The notes: generated by a model from the letters alone, not told the origin. Shown: positions 52,415 to 61,987, numbered from the stretch's first letter. The stretch is DNA of 64,000 nt from Ectobacillus sp042610425 (GCF_042610425.1 NZ_JBGJZM010000001.1:682001-746000), one strand, 5' to 3'. Program-made: numbers and translations.

Positions 52415-54493
52415 ATGTCAGACTACCTCGTAATTGTAGAGTCGCCATCAAAGGCGAAAACAATAGAGAAATATTTAGGAAAAAAGTATAAAGTGATTGC
52501 GTCCATGGGACATGTTCGTGACCTACCAAAAAGTCAAATGGGCATTGAAATAGAAAACAATTATACGCCGAAATATATTACGATACGTGGAAAAGGTCCT
52601 GTATTAAGAGATTTAAAGCTAGCTGCAAAAAAAGCAAAGAAAGTATATCTCGCAGCTGACCCGGACCGCGAAGGAGAAGCCATTGCTTGGCATTTAGCTA
52701 ATACCCTGCATGTTGATACGTCATCTGATTGTCGGGTGGTCTTTAATGAAATAACAAAGGATGCAATTAAGGAATCATTCAAGCATCCACGTGCGATAAA
52801 TATGGATTTGGTTGATGCGCAGCAAGCTCGCAGAGTACTAGATCGTTTAGTAGGATATAATATGAGTCCCTTATTGTGGAAGAAAGTGAAAAAAGGGTTA
52901 AGTGCAGGACGTGTACAATCCGTTGCCGTTCGTCTTATTATGGAGCGTGAACGAGAAATCCAAGCTTTCGTACCAGAAGAATTTTGGACGATAAAAACGA
53001 AATTTGAAAAGGGAAATGAAGTATTTGAAGCTTCTTTTTACGGTATGAACGGTGAAAAGACAGAATTGCACAGTGAACAGGACGTACAAAATGTACTGAA
53101 TAACTTGGATACAAAGCAATTTACAATAGAAACCGTATCGCGTAAGGAACGAAAGCGTAACGCAGCGTTGCCATTTACAACTTCTTCTTTGCAACAAGAT
53201 GCGGCGCGAAAGTTAAATATGCGTGCGAAGAAGACCATGATGCTTGCGCAGCAACTGTATGAAGGTATTGACTTAGGTAAGGAAGGAACAGTTGGTTTAA
53301 TTACATATATGAGAACGGATTCAACTCGTATTTCCGAAACAGCGCAAGCGGAGGCTCGTTCTTACATTACAGAAAGATATGGAAAAGACTATGTAAATGT
53401 TGAAAAGCGGAAAGAAGTGAAGAAGAACAATACACAAGATGCTCACGAAGCAATTCGTCCTACTTCCACAATTCGCACACCAGAAGAATTAAAGGCTGTG
53501 TTAAGTCGTGACCAGTTACGATTATATAAATTAATTTGGGAGCGATTTATTGCTAGCCAAATGACATCGGCTATAATGGATACGGTAACAGTTACGCTAA
53601 CACATAATAACATACAGTTTCGTGCAAACGGATCGGTAGTGAAATTTCCAGGCTTTATGAAGGTATATGTGGAATCTAGTGATGATGAAAGAGAAGAAAA
53701 GGATCGGGTACTTCCTCCTCTTGAAGTAGGGGAGAACGTAGATGCTACAGATATTGAACCCAAGCAGCATTTTACACAGCCGCCTCCGCGTTATACAGAA
53801 GCCAGATTGGTTAAAACACTGGAGGAATTAGGTATTGGCCGACCATCAACTTACGTTCCCACACTTGAGACCATTCAACGACGAGGGTATGTGGGATTAG
53901 ATAATAAGAGATTTGTTCCGACAGAGCTTGGCGGGATTGTCATTGAGCTTGTTCTAGAGTTTTTCCCGGAAGTGATTAATATTGAATTTACGGCTAACAT
54001 GGAACATAGTTTAGATGAAATCGAGGATGGGAAAGCTAACTGGGTTCAAGTTGTTGATGAATTTTATAGAAGTTTTGAGCAGCATTTAGATAAAGCAGAA
54101 AAAGAGATGCGAGAAGTAGAAATAAAAGATGAGCCTGCAGGGGAAGATTGCGATATCTGCGGAAGCCCTATGGTATTTAAAATGGGACGTTATGGGAAGT
54201 TCATGGCATGTTCGAATTTTCCTGATTGTCGTAATACGAAACCAATTGTTAAAGAAATTGGAGTTACTTGTCACAAATGTGGGAAAGGGCAAATTATTGA
54301 ACGCCGTAGCAACAAGAAAAAGCGTATTTTCTATGGTTGTAGCGAGTATCCAGCCTGTGACTTTGTATCATGGGATAAGCCACTTCCACGTACCTGTCCA
54401 AAATGTGATGGAATGCTTGTGGAGAAAAAACTGAAAAAAGGTGTTCAAGTACAATGCGTTTCATGCGATTACGAAGAAGTACAACAAATGTGA
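52415..54493 (+). CDS. topA: DNA topoisomerase I
   Basis: TopA relaxes negative supercoils. The 692-residue type IA enzyme has the Toprim motifs VESPSKAKTIEKYLG and DPDREGEAIAW, the catalytic tyrosine Y298 in TYMRTDSTRIS, and three C-terminal four-cysteine zinc domains (CDICG...C, CHKCG...C, CPKCD...C). TTAAGGAGGC precedes the start. The length is standard for Bacillus. Confidence 0.97.
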   Translation: MSDYLVIVESPSKAKTIEKYLGKKYKVIASMGHVRDLPKSQMGIEIENNYTPKYITIRGKGPVLRDLKLAAKKAKKVYLAADPDREGEAIAWHLANTLHVDTSSDCRVVFNEITKDAIKESFKHPRAINMDLVDAQQARRVLDRLVGYNMSPLLWKKVKKGLSAGRVQSVAVRLIMEREREIQAFVPEEFWTIKTKFEKGNEVFEASFYGMNGEKTELHSEQDVQNVLNNLDTKQFTIETVSRKERKRNAALPFTTSSLQQDAARKLNMRAKKTMMLAQQLYEGIDLGKEGTVGLITYMRTDSTRISETAQAEARSYITERYGKDYVNVEKRKEVKKNNTQDAHEAIRPTSTIRTPEELKAVLSRDQLRLYKLIWERFIASQMTSAIMDTVTVTLTHNNIQFRANGSVVKFPGFMKVYVESSDDEREEKDRVLPPLEVGENVDATDIEPKQHFTQPPPRYTEARLVKTLEELGIGRPSTYVPTLETIQRRGYVGLDNKRFVPTELGGIVIELVLEFFPEVINIEFTANMEHSLDEIEDGKANWVQVVDEFYRSFEQHLDKAEKEMREVEIKDEPAGEDCDICGSPMVFKMGRYGKFMACSNFPDCRNTKPIVKEIGVTCHKCGKGQIIERRSNKKKRIFYGCSEYPACDFVSWDKPLPRTCPKCDGMLVEKKLKKGVQVQCVSCDYEEVQQM

Positions 54494-54516
54494 GCAGGTC
54501 TTGCTCACATTTTTTT
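54488..54516 (+). terminator. Terminator after topA
   Basis: ATGTGAGCA and TGCTCACAT form a perfect 9-bp stem overlapping the stop codon, with a T7 run. Confidence 0.9.
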
Positions 54517-54548
54517 CGGACATATTAGAAGAAGGGTGATTGATATTT

Positions 54549-55850
54549 ATGGTACAAGTAGTGAATGTAATAGGGGCTGGACTAGCAGGGAGTGAGGCAG
54601 CTTATCAAATTGCAAAGCGTGGTGTTCAAGTTAAATTATATGAAATGAGACCAGTAAAACAAACGCCAGCTCATCATACAGACAAATTTGCAGAGCTTGT
54701 ATGCAGTAATTCTCTTCGTGCCAATTCATTAACAAATGCAGTTGGGGTTATTAAGGAAGAAATGCGTCGTTTGGATTCGGTTATTATTCGTGCTGCAGAT
54801 GAATGTGCTGTGCCTGCGGGTGGTGCGCTTGCAGTAGATCGTCATGAATTTGCAGGAAAGGTAACGGAATACGTAAAAAATCATCCGAATATAACAGTGG
54901 TACATGAGGAAATTACAGAAATTCCGGAAGGACCGACGGTTATTGCTACAGGTCCATTAACTTCTCAGGCACTTTCTGAACAATTAAAAGCACTTACTGG
55001 GGAAGATTATTTTTATTTCTACGATGCAGCTGCTCCAATATTGGAGAAGGAAAGTATTGATATGAATAAAGTATATTTAAAATCAAGATATGATAAAGGG
55101 GAAGCAGCTTATTTAAATTGTCCTATGACGGAAGAAGAGTTTGATCGCTTCTACGACGCTCTTGTAACAGCTGAAGTTGCTGTTTTGAAAGAGTTTGAAA
55201 AGGAAGTTTATTTTGAAGGCTGTATGCCCGTTGAAGTCATGGCTAAGCGCGGAAAACAAACACTTTTATTTGGTCCTATGAAACCGGTTGGATTAGAAGA
55301 TCCTAGCACAGGTAAAACGCCGTTTGCAGTCGTTCAACTGCGACAAGATGATGCGGCAGGGACACTTTATAATATTGTTGGATTTCAAACGCATATGAAA
55401 TGGGGAGCACAAAAGGAAGTATTTGGTCTTATTCCTGGATTAGAGCAAGCAGAAATCGTACGCTATGGTGTGATGCATCGTAATACATTTTTGAATTCTC
55501 CAAAGCTACTTCGTCCAACATACCAATTTAAAGAAAGGGACGATTTATTTTTCGCGGGTCAAATGACAGGGGTAGAAGGATATGTAGAATCTGCTGCATC
55601 TGGCTTGCTAGCAGGAATCAATGCTGCTAGACTTGTACTAGGAGAGGAGCCGGTCGTTATCCCTCCAGTAACAGCGATTGGAAGTATGGCGCACTATATT
55701 ACGAATACAAATGTAAAGCATTTTCAGCCAATGAATGCAAACTTTGGCTTATTCCCTCCGTTGGAAATAAAGGTGAAGAAGAAATTAGAACGGTATGAAG
55801 CATATAGCAATCGTGCTTTAGAAACAATTCAAAATTTTGTAAATATTTAG
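54549..55850 (+). CDS. trmFO: Folate-dependent tRNA (uracil-54-C5)-methyltransferase TrmFO
   Basis: TrmFO makes ribothymidine at tRNA position 54 using methylene-tetrahydrofolate and FAD. The 433-residue protein has NVIGAGLAGSEAAYQIA (FAD), HHTDKFAELVCSNSLRAN and GQMTGVEGYVESAASGL. The ATG at 54549 has AGGGTGAT 8 bases before; an upstream TTG is less likely. A terminator separates it from xerC. Confidence 0.96.
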   Translation: MVQVVNVIGAGLAGSEAAYQIAKRGVQVKLYEMRPVKQTPAHHTDKFAELVCSNSLRANSLTNAVGVIKEEMRRLDSVIIRAADECAVPAGGALAVDRHEFAGKVTEYVKNHPNITVVHEEITEIPEGPTVIATGPLTSQALSEQLKALTGEDYFYFYDAAAPILEKESIDMNKVYLKSRYDKGEAAYLNCPMTEEEFDRFYDALVTAEVAVLKEFEKEVYFEGCMPVEVMAKRGKQTLLFGPMKPVGLEDPSTGKTPFAVVQLRQDDAAGTLYNIVGFQTHMKWGAQKEVFGLIPGLEQAEIVRYGVMHRNTFLNSPKLLRPTYQFKERDDLFFAGQMTGVEGYVESAASGLLAGINAARLVLGEEPVVIPPVTAIGSMAHYITNTNVKHFQPMNANFGLFPPLEIKVKKKLERYEAYSNRALETIQNFVNI

Positions 55851-55866
55851 TCAAATTTCTTGCAAG

Positions 55867-55905
55867 AGCTACTAAACTGTGTTAACATTTAGTGGCTTTT
55901 GTTTT
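55867..55905 (+). terminator. Terminator after trmFO
   Basis: AGCTACTAAA and TTTAGTGGCT pair with one mismatch, followed by TTTGTTTT. Confidence 0.75.
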
Positions 55906-55918
55906 AGGTGGCGATATT

Positions 55919-56815
55919 ATGGATAATAAAGAAAGTGTAAGTCGGTTCATTGAGTATTTGCAAATTGAACGTAACTATTCCATACACACGATTGTAAATT
56001 ACAGAAAAGACATTGAACAATTTGTTTCTTTCATGAATAGTGAGTGTATCTCATCCTTTCAGAGTGTTTCCTACAGTGATGTTCGGTTGTTTTTAACAGA
56101 ATTGCATGATGCAAAACTAGCACGAAAGTCTGTTTCTAGGAAAATTTCATGCTTGCGTAGTATGTATCGTTTCTTTATGAGAGAAAATTATTGTACTGAA
56201 AATCCCTTTGTTCTTGCCGCGCTTCCTAAAAAGGAATTATCTATTCCACACTTTTTATATGAAGAAGAACTAGCAACACTTTTTGAAGTAGCGGATATTC
56301 AAACACCGTTAGGACAGCGAAATCAAGCAATTTTGGAGCTTCTTTACGCCACGGGAATTCGGGTAAGCGAGTGTTGCCATTTATCTTTACAGGATATTGA
56401 TTTTCATATGGAAACGATTCTTGTTACAGGAAAAGGAAACAAACAACGATTTGTTCCATTCGGGAGCTATGCTGCGGAAATATTGCACCTTTACATACAG
56501 GATGGAAGAAAAACGTTATTACGTAATCAAAAAGAAACGAATGCACTATTTTTGAATAATAAAGGGCACGCTTTAACGGATAGAGGCGTTCGTTATATTT
56601 TGAATGACATGATTGGAAAAACTTCTATTAATCTACATATTAGTCCTCATATGCTTCGTCATACATTTGCTACCCATATGCTGAATGAAGGAGCGGATTT
56701 ACGAACTGTGCAAGAATTGCTTGGACATGCACATTTATCTACTACTCAAATTTATACGCATGTTTCGAAGGAAAGATTGCGGTCAGTATATATGGAACAT
56801 CATCCAAGAGCATAA
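55919..56815 (+). CDS. xerC: Tyrosine recombinase XerC (CodV)
   Basis: XerC works with XerD at dif to resolve chromosome dimers. The 298-residue protein has an N-terminal SAM-like core-binding domain and a catalytic domain with Arg in TGIRVSEC, HMLRHTFATHML (His, Arg), LGHAHLSTTQIYTHV (His, Tyr nucleophile). The ATG at 55919 follows AGGTGGCG. In Bacillus it starts the xerC-hslV-hslU-codY series. Confidence 0.95.
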   Translation: MDNKESVSRFIEYLQIERNYSIHTIVNYRKDIEQFVSFMNSECISSFQSVSYSDVRLFLTELHDAKLARKSVSRKISCLRSMYRFFMRENYCTENPFVLAALPKKELSIPHFLYEEELATLFEVADIQTPLGQRNQAILELLYATGIRVSECCHLSLQDIDFHMETILVTGKGNKQRFVPFGSYAAEILHLYIQDGRKTLLRNQKETNALFLNNKGHALTDRGVRYILNDMIGKTSINLHISPHMLRHTFATHMLNEGADLRTVQELLGHAHLSTTQIYTHVSKERLRSVYMEHHPRA

Positions 56816-56953
56816 TGATGCTAGAAAAAATAAATAATCATATAATGTATAGAGATTGATTGAAAAACCAATCACTGCAATAGGTATTTGATAATTTTAC
56901 ATGTAGAGTGTATATGCATCAGTGTAATCATAATGATAAAGGAGTTTTTGTGT

Positions 56954-57496
56954 ATGGTAACCTTTCATGCTACTACGATCTTTGCAATCCATCATAATGG
57001 CAAGTGTGCAATGGCAGGTGATGGGCAAGTTACAATGGGGAATTCAGTTGTAATGAAACATACAGCGCGCAAGGTTCGCCGTTTGTTTCGAGGTAAAATA
57101 TTAGCTGGTTTTGCTGGTTCTGTAGCAGATGCTTTTACTCTTTTTGAAATGTTTGAGGGAAAGCTCGAAGAATATAATGGTAACCTACAACGAGCAGCCG
57201 TTGAAATGGCGAAGAAGTGGCGCGGTGATAAGATGCTTCGTCAGCTAGAAGCCCTTCTTATAGTAATGGATGCTGATAGTATGCTTCTCATATCTGGTAC
57301 AGGAGAAGTTATTGAGCCAGATGATGGTATTTTGGCAATTGGTTCTGGAGGAAATTATGCTCTATCGGCTGGGCGCGCTCTTAAAAGGTATGCAGGAGAT
57401 CATCTAACTGCTAGTGAGATAGCGAAGGCTAGTCTAGAAATTGCTAGTGAAATTTGTGTGTTTACAAACGGAAATATTATCGTTGAGGAATTGTAA
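56954..57496 (+). CDS. hslV: ATP-dependent protease proteolytic subunit HslV (ClpQ/CodW)
   Basis: HslV forms the proteolytic double ring of the HslUV protease. The 180-residue protein matches the family in TTIFAIHHNGKCAMAGDGQVT and IGSGGNYALSAGRAL. The start at 56954 has AAAGGAG 9 bases upstream and gives the usual length; an earlier in-frame start lies in AT-rich spacer. The N-terminus is MVTFHATTIF, so the classic first threonine is preceded by five residues plus Met, as in B. subtilis, but the serine at position 2 used by B. subtilis CodW is replaced by Val. Confidence 0.95.
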   Translation: MVTFHATTIFAIHHNGKCAMAGDGQVTMGNSVVMKHTARKVRRLFRGKILAGFAGSVADAFTLFEMFEGKLEEYNGNLQRAAVEMAKKWRGDKMLRQLEALLIVMDADSMLLISGTGEVIEPDDGILAIGSGGNYALSAGRALKRYAGDHLTASEIAKASLEIASEICVFTNGNIIVEEL

Positions 57497-57512
57497 AGGG
57501 AGGTATACAGTG

Positions 57513-58907
57513 ATGAAGTTACATTATACGCCGCGTCAGATTGTAGAGAAATTAGATCAATACATTATTGGACAAAAAGATGCAAAAAAGGCTGTTGCTG
57601 TCGCTCTTCGTAACCGTTACCGCCGCAGCTTACTTGATGAGAACATTCGTGATGAAATTTCGCCCAAAAATATTTTGATGATCGGACCGACGGGTGTAGG
57701 AAAAACAGAAGTAGCCAGACGTCTAGCAAAACTTGTAGGTGCCCCTTTTATTAAAGTGGAAGCAACGAAGTTCACAGAGGTAGGCTATGTAGGTCGTGAT
57801 GTAGAATCTATGGTACGTGATTTAATGGAAACATCCGTTCGAATTGTGAAAGAAGAAAAAGTAGGTAGTGTCCAAGGAAAAGCAGAGGAACAAGCAAATC
57901 AACGAATTATTGATATTTTAGTTCCGACTTCAAAAAAACAGCAAAACTTTAAGAATCCACTTGAAATGTTGTTTGGAGGGTATCAAAATACTGAATCGAA
58001 AAGTGATAGTCAACCAGAAGAGCCGGTAAATGAACAACGACGTACAGAAATTGAACGTAAGCTGGCAGCTGGTTTATTGGAGGATGAAATCATTACGATT
58101 GAAGTTGAGGAACAACAATCTTCTATGTTTGATATGCTACAAGGAACAGGCATGGAACAGATGGGTATGAACTTTCAAGATGCGCTAGGGAACTTTATGC
58201 CAAAGCGTAAGAAGAAAAGAAAACTTTCTGTGAAAGAAGCTAGAAAGGTATTGACAAATGAAGAGGCACAGCGCTTAATTGATATGGACGAAGTTGCACA
58301 AGAAGCTGTTTACCGTACAGAACAGCTAGGCATTATTTTTATTGATGAAATTGACAAGATTGCCGGTAAACAGTCCGGAGGTGTTGATGTATCGCGGGAA
58401 GGAGTGCAACGTGATATTCTTCCGATTGTGGAAGGATCGACCGTTGTAACGAAATATGGTCCAGTTAAAACAGATCATGTTTTGTTTATTGCAGCTGGGG
58501 CATTTCATATGTCTAAGCCTTCTGATTTAATACCAGAGTTGCAAGGTAGATTTCCGATACGTGTGGAATTGTCAAAGCTAACAGTAGAAGATTTCGAAAG
58601 AATTTTAATCGAACCGGATAATGCACTTCTCAAGCAATATACTGCATTATTAGCTACGGAAGGTATAGAAATTGAATTTTCTGATAATGCTATTCGTAAA
58701 ATTGCAGAACTTGCATATCAAGTAAACCAAGATACTGATAATATCGGAGCTCGAAGATTACACACCATTTTAGAAAAACTTCTGGAAGATTTATCGTTTG
58801 AAGCGTCTGAAATCACGATGAATAGAATAGTAATTACGCCTCAATACGTAGATGAAAAATTAGCATCTATTGTGAAGAACAAAGATGTAAGTCAATTTAT
58901 ACTATAA
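57513..58907 (+). CDS. hslU: ATP-dependent protease ATPase subunit HslU (ClpY/CodX)
   Basis: HslU unfolds substrates and feeds them to HslV. The 464-residue AAA+ protein has Walker A GPTGVGKTEVARR, the pore motif GYVGRDVESMV, an inserted I domain (about 110-240), Walker B IIFIDEIDKIA and the HslV-docking tail SQFIL. The ATG at 57513 follows AAGGGAGGT; earlier frames run into hslV. It is 16 bases after hslV. Confidence 0.97.
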   Translation: MKLHYTPRQIVEKLDQYIIGQKDAKKAVAVALRNRYRRSLLDENIRDEISPKNILMIGPTGVGKTEVARRLAKLVGAPFIKVEATKFTEVGYVGRDVESMVRDLMETSVRIVKEEKVGSVQGKAEEQANQRIIDILVPTSKKQQNFKNPLEMLFGGYQNTESKSDSQPEEPVNEQRRTEIERKLAAGLLEDEIITIEVEEQQSSMFDMLQGTGMEQMGMNFQDALGNFMPKRKKKRKLSVKEARKVLTNEEAQRLIDMDEVAQEAVYRTEQLGIIFIDEIDKIAGKQSGGVDVSREGVQRDILPIVEGSTVVTKYGPVKTDHVLFIAAGAFHMSKPSDLIPELQGRFPIRVELSKLTVEDFERILIEPDNALLKQYTALLATEGIEIEFSDNAIRKIAELAYQVNQDTDNIGARRLHTILEKLLEDLSFEASEITMNRIVITPQYVDEKLASIVKNKDVSQFIL

Positions 58908-58978
58908 AAATAAACAGGTGTCTCGTCCTGGTTTCCAAGTAATAGAAATGAATTGAATTTTGGGAGGAAAAAAGAATA

Positions 58979-59758
58979 ATGGCACTATTAGATAGAACTA
59001 GAAAAATTAATGCACTTCTGCAACAAACAGCGGGCAGACCTGTAAATTTTAGAGAAATGGCTGATACATTATGCGAAGTTATTGAAGCAAATGTGTTTAT
59101 AGTGAGCCGTCGTGGTAAGCTATTAGGCTATCAAGTTCACCAACATATTGAAAATGATCGTATGAAAAAAATGTTTGCGGAACGTCAATTTCCTGAAGAA
59201 TATACAAAGAGCCTGTTTAATATAACCGAAACCTCTTCTAATATAGATATTAATAGTCCTTATACGGCTTTCCCTATTGAAAATAAAGATTTATTTCAAA
59301 TGGGATTAACGACAATTGTTCCTATTGTTGGTGGCGGAGAACGATTGGGAACATTAGTGTTGGCTCGTTTAACAGAGTCTTTTTCAAATGATGATTTAAT
59401 TCTTGGCGAATATGGCGCTACTGTTGTTGGAATGGAAATTCTTCGTGAAAAAGCAGAAGAAATAGAAGAAGAAGCACGAAGTAAAGCCGTTGTACAAATG
59501 GCAATTAGTTCGTTATCATATAGCGAATTAGAAGCAATTGAACATATTTTTGATGAATTGAACGGGACAGAAGGACTTTTGGTGGCAAGTAAGATTGCTG
59601 ATCGTGTAGGTATTACTCGTTCTGTTATCGTGAATGCGCTTCGTAAACTTGAAAGTGCAGGCGTAATAGAATCTCGTTCTCTTGGTATGAAAGGAACGTA
59701 CATTAAAGTATTAAATAATAAATTTTTGGTAGAATTAGAAAAGTTAAAATCAAACTAA
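58979..59758 (+). CDS. codY: GTP-sensing global regulator CodY
   Basis: CodY represses stationary-phase, amino-acid and virulence genes when GTP and branched-chain amino acids are high. The 259-residue protein has an N-terminal GAF domain for branched-chain amino acids and a C-terminal winged helix-turn-helix (ASKIADRVGITRSVIVNAL). The DNA-binding part matches my memory of cereus-group CodY almost exactly, while the N-terminal third differs at many positions (for example MALLDRTRKINALLQQTAG). GGGAGG precedes the ATG. Confidence 0.97.
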   Translation: MALLDRTRKINALLQQTAGRPVNFREMADTLCEVIEANVFIVSRRGKLLGYQVHQHIENDRMKKMFAERQFPEEYTKSLFNITETSSNIDINSPYTAFPIENKDLFQMGLTTIVPIVGGGERLGTLVLARLTESFSNDDLILGEYGATVVGMEILREKAEEIEEEARSKAVVQMAISSLSYSELEAIEHIFDELNGTEGLLVASKIADRVGITRSVIVNALRKLESAGVIESRSLGMKGTYIKVLNNKFLVELEKLKSN

Positions 59759-59775
59759 CTAAATGGTTGCAAGCA

Positions 59776-59806
59776 CCCTCTCTGAAATAGCCAGAGAGGG
59801 TTTTTT
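59776..59806 (+). terminator. Terminator after codY
   Basis: CCCTCTCTG and CAGAGAGGG form a perfect 9-bp stem, followed by TTTTTT. Confidence 0.9.
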
Positions 59807-59837
59807 ATTACAGAAATAATTGAAATTTCTTCCGCCT

Positions 59838-59993
59838 TATGGGGTGAACAAGTCGATTTTTCTTTTCTGGGGTTGGCCAGCAAAACCGACTAGCCCCTCC
59901 GGTCAGAAGTTCTCCGCCCATAAAGGCAAAAAGCGCCTTTTTGTGCGGAGAACTTCTGCCCTATGGGGCTGAACAAGTCGATTTTTCTTTTCT
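59838..59993. repeat. Direct repeats flanking a long palindrome in the codY-rpsB spacer
   Basis: Two copies of a 31-32-base sequence (59838-59868 and 59962-59993, starting TATGGGG and ending TCGATTTTTCTTTTCT, one base different) flank 93 bases. That interval holds a 14-bp perfect inverted repeat (CAGAAGTTCTCCGC at 59904, complement at 59945-59958) with an inner AAAGGC/GCCTTT stem. It contains no gene. Bases 59897-59926 resemble 28626-28657 in the fabG-acpP spacer. The element is bounded by the codY terminator and the rpsB promoter. Confidence 0.75.
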
Positions 59994-60006
59994 TTGTTAC
60001 TATGAC

Positions 60007-60035
60007 TTGATTGTGATTTCTTGTTATGGTATAGT
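60007..60035 (+). promoter_or_regulatory. SigA-type promoter for rpsB
   Basis: TTGATT and TATAGT are spaced by 17 bases, about 120 bases upstream of rpsB. Confidence 0.7.
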
Positions 60036-60153
60036 AATCGATGGTGTGAATAACAACACACGTTCACTGATTTACATGTTGGTGCTGCTTTTGCAGTTAC
60101 GTGTAAAGTTGAGGTGGACGGAGGAGAAAAAAACCATTCAGGAGGAACTTTAC

Positions 60154-60855
60154 ATGTCAGTAATTTCAATGAAACAATTGCTTGAAGCAGGTGTTCACTT
60201 CGGTCACCAAACTCGCCGTTGGAACCCAAAAATGAAACGTTATATTTTCACAGAACGTAACGGTATCTACATCATCGACCTTCAAAAAACAGTTAAAAAG
60301 GTTGAAGAAGCATACAACACAATGAGAGAAATCGCATCAAACGGCGGTACTGTACTTTTTGTTGGTACGAAAAAACAAGCACAAGATGCTATTAAAGAAG
60401 AAGCACTACGCGCTGGAATGTATTTCGTGAACCAACGTTGGTTGGGTGGAACATTAACAAATTTCCAAACTATCCAAAAACGTATTAAACGTTTAAAAGA
60501 CATCGAAAGAATGCAAGAAGACGGCACATTTGATGTTCTTCCTAAGAAAGAAGTCGTTCAATTGAAAAAAGAATTAGAACGTCTTGAAAAATTCTTAGGC
60601 GGCATTAAAGATATGAAAGGTCTTCCAGATGCAATTTTCATAGTTGACCCTCGTAAAGAACGTATTGCTGTTGCAGAAGCTCGTAAATTGAACATTCCTT
60701 TAATTGGAATCGTTGATACAAACTGTGATCCAGATGAAATCGACCACGTAATCCCTGCTAATGACGACGCAATTCGCGCTGTCAAACTTCTTACTGGTAA
60801 AATGGCAGATGCAATCCTTGAAGCAAAACAAGGGGAAGAAACTGTTACTGCGTAA
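60154..60855 (+). CDS. rpsB: 30S ribosomal protein S2
   Basis: This 233-residue protein has the S2 signatures MKQLLEAGVHFGHQTRRWNP, VNQRWLGGTLTNF and DAIFIVDPRKE. The ATG at 60154 follows AGGAGGAAC; longer in-frame extensions run through the promoter. It is followed by its own terminator before tsf, so transcription may drop between them. Confidence 0.97.
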   Translation: MSVISMKQLLEAGVHFGHQTRRWNPKMKRYIFTERNGIYIIDLQKTVKKVEEAYNTMREIASNGGTVLFVGTKKQAQDAIKEEALRAGMYFVNQRWLGGTLTNFQTIQKRIKRLKDIERMQEDGTFDVLPKKEVVQLKKELERLEKFLGGIKDMKGLPDAIFIVDPRKERIAVAEARKLNIPLIGIVDTNCDPDEIDHVIPANDDAIRAVKLLTGKMADAILEAKQGEETVTA

Positions 60856-60861
60856 GATTTT

Positions 60862-60903
60862 AAAAAGGTGATAAGGGGTTATGCCTTTTATCACCTTTTT
60901 TTT
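60862..60903 (+). terminator. Terminator after rpsB
   Basis: AAAAAGGTGATAA and TTATCACCTTTTT form a long stem around a short G/C-rich top, ending in a T8 run. Confidence 0.85.
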
Positions 60904-61086
60904 AAAGATACAAACTACACCTTTTAGGGTGAAAAACTAGCTTTACTAATTAGAGCGATATCAGTAGGTACCCTTTTTTCTGAAAAGGAAATTACGTCTT
61001 TTTTGTGAGAGAAGCCCTTGCTCTCTTGGAGTTACGCAAGCTGATTTCACTTTTCGGTTATACATATAATTAGGAGGATGATGAGA

Positions 61087-61974
61087 ATGGCAGTTACAGC
61101 ACAAATGGTAAAACAACTTCGTGAAACGACTGGCGCTGGTATGATGGATTGTAAAAAGGCGCTTACTGAAACAGATGGTGATATGGAAAAAGCAATTGAT
61201 TTTCTTCGTGAAAAAGGTATTGCAAAGGCTGCGAAAAAAGCGGACCGTATTGCAGCTGAAGGATTAACAAATATTACAGTGGAAGGCAACAACGCTGTTA
61301 TTTTGGAAGTAAACTCTGAAACTGACTTTGTTGCAAAAAACGAAGGATTTCAAACGTTGACAAAAGAATTAGCTGCACATATTTTAGCAGCAAAACCAAC
61401 TACAGTAGAAGAAGCATTAGCTCAAACAATGAATGGTGGTACAACTGTAGAAGAATATATTAATGCAGCAATCGCAAAAATTGGTGAAAAATTAACGCTT
61501 CGTCGTTTTGCAGTTCTTGCAAAAGAAGATGGAGATGCATTTGGTGCATATCTTCACATGGGTGGCCGTATTGGTGTATTGACAGTTCTTGCTGGAACTA
61601 CTGATGAATCAGTTGCAAAAGACGTTTCTATGCATATTGCAGCTGTAAATCCAAAATATATCGATCGTAGTGCAGTTACAGAAGAAGAAATCGCACATGA
61701 ACGTGAAGTATTAACGCAACAAGCTTTAAACGAAGGCAAACCAGAAAAAATCGTAGTGAAAATGGTTGAAGGTCGTCTTGGCAAGTTCTTCGAAGAAATT
61801 TGCTTAGTTGACCAATCTTTCATTAAAGATCCAGATGTTAAAGTTGGAAAATTTGTTCAAGCTAAAGGTGCGACGGTAAAATCTTTCGTACGTTACAGTG
61901 TTGGTGAAGGTATTGAAAAACGTCAAGATAACTTTGCTGAAGAAGTAATGAGCCAAGTAAAAGGCAATAACTAA
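61087..61974 (+). CDS. tsf: Translation elongation factor Ts
   Basis: EF-Ts exchanges GDP for GTP on EF-Tu. The 295-residue protein starts MAVTAQMVKQLRETTGAGMM with MDCKKALTE and has EVNSETDFVAKN, the two family signatures. The ATG at 61087 is 8 bases after AGGAGG. The 183 bases between the rpsB terminator and this gene are AT-rich with no clear promoter. Confidence 0.97.
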   Translation: MAVTAQMVKQLRETTGAGMMDCKKALTETDGDMEKAIDFLREKGIAKAAKKADRIAAEGLTNITVEGNNAVILEVNSETDFVAKNEGFQTLTKELAAHILAAKPTTVEEALAQTMNGGTTVEEYINAAIAKIGEKLTLRRFAVLAKEDGDAFGAYLHMGGRIGVLTVLAGTTDESVAKDVSMHIAAVNPKYIDRSAVTEEEIAHEREVLTQQALNEGKPEKIVVKMVEGRLGKFFEEICLVDQSFIKDPDVKVGKFVQAKGATVKSFVRYSVGEGIEKRQDNFAEEVMSQVKGNN

Positions 61975-61987
61975 TTTTGAATGGGAG

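Larger units (their letters stand above)
59759..60153. other. codY-rpsB intergenic region
   Basis: This 395-base spacer has, in order, the codY terminator, the repeat/palindrome element, the rpsB promoter and a leader of about 110 bases. The leader has TTTACATGTTGGTGC and GCAGTTACGTGTAAAG, which can pair as an extended hairpin. A ribosomal protein leader is possible but I cannot assign it to a known family. Confidence 0.55.

Noticed and set aside
59838..59993. CRISPR array
   Set aside because: There are only two repeat copies with a palindrome between them, no further repeat units and no cas genes.
60904..61086. Promoter or small gene between rpsB and tsf
   Set aside because: I found no -35/-10 pair with good spacing and no frame with a ribosome binding site; only a weak GAGAG/CTCTC hairpin.
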